Source: Ferdinandcohnia sp036965165
Lineage (GTDB): Bacteria > Bacillota > Bacilli > Bacillales > Bacillaceae_L
Reading direction: 5' to 3'
DNA: 64,000 bases
NCBI RefSeq assembly: GCF_036965165.1
Contig: NZ_JBALOX010000011.1
Coordinates: forward strand, 1 to 64,000
Under the pieces are notes generated by a model, which had not been told where the DNA came from, ran no database searches, and worked only from the letters and a program-made list of their open reading frames with translations. The number at the start of each line of letters is the position of its first letter. Position 1 is the first letter of the stretch. Of the stretch, positions 60,431-64,000 are shown in pieces. A program made the position numbers and the translations under genes.

Positions 60431-62572
60431 TTACTTTATCTCTACAGCTTGAACACTATAACTACTTTTAAGCGTGATTAAGCCATCAGCTGCATTTACT
60501 CCCTGTCCCCGTGGGTAGACCAACACAGGATTTATATCCACTTCCTCAATCATTTCCGAATAATCAACGGTTAAGCGACTAAGTCCAACAATAACTTTGC
60601 AAAGCTCATCAATATCAGCAGGCTGTTTCCCCCGTAAACCTTTTAGTAGTTTAGATCCACGTAATTCCTCAATCATTTCTTTCGCCTCAATCATACTAAC
60701 TGGTGCCTTGCGAATCGAAACATCTTTAAACGCCTCTGCGTAAATGCCCCCTAAACCAACCATTATCATTGGTCCAAATACTGGGTCGTACTTTGCCCCT
60801 ACAATCATTTCCATCATTGATGGCTTGAGCATTTCCTGTACTAAAACTCCCGCAAACTCTGCACCTTCAATTTTGCGAATGTTTTCTTTGATTAATGTAA
60901 ATAACCAGGTGACCTCTTTATCATTTCGCACGGATAGATGAACAAGATCCGCTTCTGTTTTATGTGGAATCTGTGGAGACATGCCTTTAAGTACTACTGG
61001 ATAGCCAATTTTATTCGAAAACTCAAGTGCCTCTTCTAAAGTCATGACATTTTTTTCTTTTGTGATTGGAATACAATAATCTTTAAAAATCTGTTTACTT
61101 TCTGCTTCAGTTAAAATGGAGGTAGATGGTACAGATAAATTTCTCACTTTATTCTCCCAATGAACCGAAGGCTCTTTTTTCATATATAAATTTCTTGAAA
61201 TCTCATACATAGCTTTTGCAATCATAGAGACTCTGTCTGGATCGTCAAAAACTGAAATTCCTGCATCGTGTAATAGCTTTTTCGTTTCTGGTGTAACTAA
61301 CGAGGATAGTATAAACGGAATATGAGGATAATCAGCACGAATCTCATTTATTACTTCAATGAAGTTCTTCACAACTGGTTTAAAATGACCTAGAGCTGCT
61401 ATATAAGTGATCACCATATCATAGCTTGACTGTTCCAATACGGTTGTCATAAATTCTTTCATTAAATCAGGACGGTTAACAAAATTTCCTGTCATATCAA
61501 TTGGATTTTTTACTGAAGCATAGGGAACTAATTGCAACAGTTTCTTTTGTATCTCCTCAGCTGGTTCAGGCATTTCTAAACCTTGTTCCGTTATTTCATC
61601 TGCAAATAAAATGCCTGCTCCTCCCGAAACACTAAAAATTGCTGTAGACTTCCCTTTTGGAAGCAAACCTAGTGAGCATGCATAAGCGACATCTAATAAA
61701 TCTGTCATATTATCTACACGGTAAACCCCATATTGCTTAAAAATCGCATCGTACACATTGTCTGAGCCTACTAAAGCTCCAGTGTGAGAAAATGCAGCTT
61801 TTTGTCCACTTTCAGTCTTCCCTACCTTTAGTGCAATTACAGGTTTCTTGTTTTGCCTTGCTAACTCAAGAGCCTTAATTAGCTTTTCAGAATCCTTCGT
61901 TCCTTCGATATAACAGGCAATAACATCAGTATCTGGATCTTTCGCCAAGTAGGCAATGCAGTCTGCAACACCAACATCCGCTTCATTTCCTGTGCCAATT
62001 ATATAGCTTAGACCAATCTGCTTTTGCGCAGCTAGTGCATGAAGATGAGAACATAGTCCACCACTCTGGCTAACAACACCAATATTTCCTTTCGGAACAA
62101 CCCCTACATCAGTTCCAGAACTAAAATTCATAAATGCTCCAGATAGTATATTAAAAATTCCAACTGTATTAGGTCCTATCAATCTCATGTTGAACTCTCT
62201 AGCTATACTTATCATTTCAGCTTGGAGTTTTTTCCCTTCTTCTCCTACTTCTGCAAAGCCACCACTAATGACAAGAAGAGATTTTACACCTCGCTCTCCA
62301 CAATCTCTGACAGATTCTAAAACCATAGAGTGTGGTACTATTACCACCGCCACATCAATTTCCCCTGGAGCTTGAGTTATATCGGGATAACATGTCAAAC
62401 CAGCAATTTCTCTATACTTAGGGTTAACAGGTAAAATTCTACCACTATACTTATAATCCATAGAATTTTTAATTGGTCGACCGCCAATCCGGGTTAAGGT
62501 GGAAGACGCACCAATTATAGCGATACTCTTAGGATTTAATAATGGCCTTAATGACTCAATGTCTGATTTCAT
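60431..62572 (-). CDS. Acyl/acetyl-CoA synthetase (ADP-forming), fused alpha-beta type
   Basis: About 713 residues. The order is CoA-binding domain (about 5-150, SIAIIGASS), succinyl-CoA-ligase-like domains with the phosphorylated-His motif FSHTGALVGSD (about 255-265), then an ATP-grasp domain in the C-terminal third (VVLKGMSPQIPHKTEADLV, GVLVQEML). It interconverts an acyl-CoA plus ADP and phosphate with the acid plus ATP. ATG at 62572 after AAGGGTGGG is the start; the frame extension to 62605 lacks a site. It lies between acyl-CoA dehydrogenase and etf genes, so a branched- or short-chain acyl-CoA is more likely than acetyl-CoA alone. Confidence 0.85.
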   Translation of the reverse strand: MKSDIESLRPLLNPKSIAIIGASSTLTRIGGRPIKNSMDYKYSGRILPVNPKYREIAGLTCYPDITQAPGEIDVAVVIVPHSMVLESVRDCGERGVKSLLVISGGFAEVGEEGKKLQAEMISIAREFNMRLIGPNTVGIFNILSGAFMNFSSGTDVGVVPKGNIGVVSQSGGLCSHLHALAAQKQIGLSYIIGTGNEADVGVADCIAYLAKDPDTDVIACYIEGTKDSEKLIKALELARQNKKPVIALKVGKTESGQKAAFSHTGALVGSDNVYDAIFKQYGVYRVDNMTDLLDVAYACSLGLLPKGKSTAIFSVSGGAGILFADEITEQGLEMPEPAEEIQKKLLQLVPYASVKNPIDMTGNFVNRPDLMKEFMTTVLEQSSYDMVITYIAALGHFKPVVKNFIEVINEIRADYPHIPFILSSLVTPETKKLLHDAGISVFDDPDRVSMIAKAMYEISRNLYMKKEPSVHWENKVRNLSVPSTSILTEAESKQIFKDYCIPITKEKNVMTLEEALEFSNKIGYPVVLKGMSPQIPHKTEADLVHLSVRNDKEVTWLFTLIKENIRKIEGAEFAGVLVQEMLKPSMMEMIVGAKYDPVFGPMIMVGLGGIYAEAFKDVSIRKAPVSMIEAKEMIEELRGSKLLKGLRGKQPADIDELCKVIVGLSRLTVDYSEMIEEVDINPVLVYPRGQGVNAADGLITLKSSYSVQAVEIK

Positions 62573-62704
62573 ATTTCCCACCCTTTCAATAGCACTAACA
62601 TCCAAACTTACAAATAACTATCATGGAAATTTAAAAAGAAAGGAGAAAAAGATTTATCTATTCTCTTTTTCTCTTAACCTTCTTTCTCTTTCTTTGGTAA
62701 TCTA

Positions 62705-63916
62705 TTAAACTCGAACAGCACCAGTTTCTCTTCTTATACTAATGATTTCACCAAGTTTATTTCTTCCTTTTAATAAATTGCGCGCAATCGTTTTACGACA
62801 AATCTCATCAGAACCTTCATAAATGCGAAATACTCTAACTTCTCGATAAAATCTTTCAAGAGGTAACTCTTTTGTATAACCCATTCCTCCATGGATTTGG
62901 ATTGCTCGATCAACTACTCGGTTTACCATATTTGTACTTTCTAATTTCACCATAGCTGCTTGATGTCGAATATCCATTCCCTGTTCAGCCATCCAAGCTG
63001 TTTGCAAAAACATCAATTTAGAGGCTTCTATTTCAACCGCTGAGTCAGCAATCATCCATTGAATAGCCTGGTTCTCACCAATGGGTTTACCAAAAGACAC
63101 TCGAGTATTTGCATATTCAATTGACATTTCTAAGACCCTTTCAGCTATTCCGACACAACGAGGAGGGATTACCCAACCACGATTATGGTTAATAAAGAAC
63201 ATCGCATACTTTAAACCATCTCCAACCTCCCCAATAACATTCTCTTCAGGTACTCGACAGTTTTCAAAAATCAGTGTACCAGGAGTTTCTTCCCCCATTG
63301 TTAGAATAGGTTCAGATTTCCACCCCATATGTCTATCTACTAAGAAACAAGTAATTCCTCCATGAATCCCTTTTGTTTTGTCTGTTCGGGCAAACAAAAT
63401 AGCAAAATCCGCATCGACTCCATGTGTAATCCAAGTTTTTTCGCCATTAATGATCCACTCATTTCCATCCTTAACCGCTGTTGTTTGCATTCTTGATGGG
63501 TCAGACCCAAATTCAGGTTCACTCAATGCAAAACAACTGACCTTCTCCCCATTAAGTACAGGTATTAGATATCTTTGCTTTTGATCTTCGTTAAGTTCAA
63601 AAAGAACATTCGTAGCACGACCTCCGAATTGAAATATTCGCATTGGAATAACTGTTCTACTAAGTTCCATGTCAATGATTGCAGTCATCAATGGTCCTAG
63701 GTTTGCACCACCGTATTCTTCAGGAGTATTAATTCCCCAAAATCCTATATCTTTCGCCTTCCGTTGAATTGCTTTAATCTCCTCTTTCGAAATCCCTGGT
63801 CTGCCTTCACGCTCGTTTCGAAGAAATTGAGCTTCCATAGGCTTTAATTCCTTATCTACAAATTCTCTTACTGTTTGCTGGATCATTTTTTGTTCGTCAG
63901 TTAATAAAAAATCCAT
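62705..63916 (-). CDS. Acyl-CoA dehydrogenase
   Basis: FAD-dependent dehydrogenase of about 403 residues. The N-terminal helical, central beta and C-terminal helical domains are complete. Motifs are FALSEPEFGSDPSRMQT (FAD/substrate site), WITHG, IQIHGGMGY and RIYEGSDEICR, whose Glu is the likely catalytic base. It passes electrons to EtfAB encoded nearby. ATG at 63916 after AAGGAG is the start. The chain-length specificity cannot be judged. Confidence 0.93.
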   Translation of the reverse strand: MDFLLTDEQKMIQQTVREFVDKELKPMEAQFLRNEREGRPGISKEEIKAIQRKAKDIGFWGINTPEEYGGANLGPLMTAIIDMELSRTVIPMRIFQFGGRATNVLFELNEDQKQRYLIPVLNGEKVSCFALSEPEFGSDPSRMQTTAVKDGNEWIINGEKTWITHGVDADFAILFARTDKTKGIHGGITCFLVDRHMGWKSEPILTMGEETPGTLIFENCRVPEENVIGEVGDGLKYAMFFINHNRGWVIPPRCVGIAERVLEMSIEYANTRVSFGKPIGENQAIQWMIADSAVEIEASKLMFLQTAWMAEQGMDIRHQAAMVKLESTNMVNRVVDRAIQIHGGMGYTKELPLERFYREVRVFRIYEGSDEICRKTIARNLLKGRNKLGEIISIRRETGAVRV

Positions 63917-64000
63917 ATTAACCATCTCCTTTTTAATTGACTAAAATATTTAAGTGCAAATTAAGTAGTAAAGCTTGCTTTATTACTTAATTAAAGACTA

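Noticed and set aside
1..64000. tRNA, rRNA, riboswitches, phage or transposase genes
   Set aside because: I looked for cloverleaf ends, rRNA-like stretches, integrase/transposase motifs and T-box/riboswitch cores in the larger spacers and saw none I could support.

Overview
The window looks like a chromosomal segment of an endospore-forming Bacillaceae bacterium (Bacillus sensu lato, Neobacillus/Mesobacillus-like). The support is low GC, many TTG/GTG starts behind strong GGAGG sites, the order yvjA-like / cccB / ftsE / ftsX ... ctpB, PerR-type control of catalase, and a Firmicute-type galK-galE-galT-galM cluster. I see no tRNA, rRNA, CRISPR array, transposase or phage gene. Four N tracts (14920-14921, 15290-15311, 32770-32771, 36929-36930) mark assembly gaps, and one of them breaks a giant gene.

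Layout, almost all on the minus strand. 0.3-1.8 kb: ctpB, then a plus-strand GNAT gene. 2.6-14.5 kb: carbohydrate/polyol island with fructokinase, a mannitol-type PTS EIICB, its MtlR-type regulator, an orphan sugar-binding lipoprotein, two zinc polyol dehydrogenases, and an ABC importer (binding protein plus two permeases, no ATPase). 14.7-19.4 kb: nitroreductase, two catalases, a PerR-like repressor and a 37-residue zinc-ribbon protein. 19.5-24.0 kb: ftsX, ftsE, a NERD protein, cccB and a YitT/YvjA protein. The normally compact ftsEX-ctpB neighbourhood is therefore split by about 18 kb of accessory genes.

24.1-49.8 kb is the most unusual part: a type VII secretion (T7SS)-like locus. It holds a three-ATPase EssC with an N-terminal FHA domain, a YukD-like ubiquitin-fold protein, two WXG100 proteins, a further WXG100-like protein with a charged tail, and a polytopic membrane protein. 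Between these sits a three-gene module: lipoprotein, GHSKGG lipase with helical C-terminus, and small helical partner. These genes are followed by an FHA-adapter, a PP2C phosphatase, a membrane Ser/Thr kinase with outside TPRs, a membrane protein with about eight repeated [DE]-[DE]-T-x-[LI]-[LI] motifs, a roughly 1650-residue membrane-anchored Ig-repeat protein, and a roughly 1560-residue secreted lamin-tail/metallophosphoesterase protein. No EssA, EssB or EsaA homologue is recognisable. My reading is a T7SS variant controlled by threonine phosphorylation, in which the kinase takes EssB's topology and the Ig fibre takes EsaA/YueB's place. That is inference.

50.7-56.7 kb: LacI-family regulator, galM, galT, galE, galK, with a good sigma-A promoter and a 23-bp perfect palindrome upstream of galK. 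57.0-63.9 kb: TauE-type exporter, ferredoxin, etfA, etfB, an ADP-forming acyl-CoA synthetase and an acyl-CoA dehydrogenase, probably an acyl-CoA oxidation/electron-transfer set.

A second theme runs through the non-coding DNA. At least eight intergenic spacers hold tandem arrays of short conserved motifs separated by poorly conserved linkers, with very regular spacing: 21 bp (three loci), 52-53 bp (three loci) or 20 bp (two loci). 21 and 52.5 bp are two and five turns of B-DNA. They lie 3' of genes, in two loci joined to a repeated terminator hairpin. A separate palindromic repeat family (GCGCAATGCGC ... GGAGCTAGAC) sits just upstream of the ribosome-binding sites of four T7SS-locus genes.
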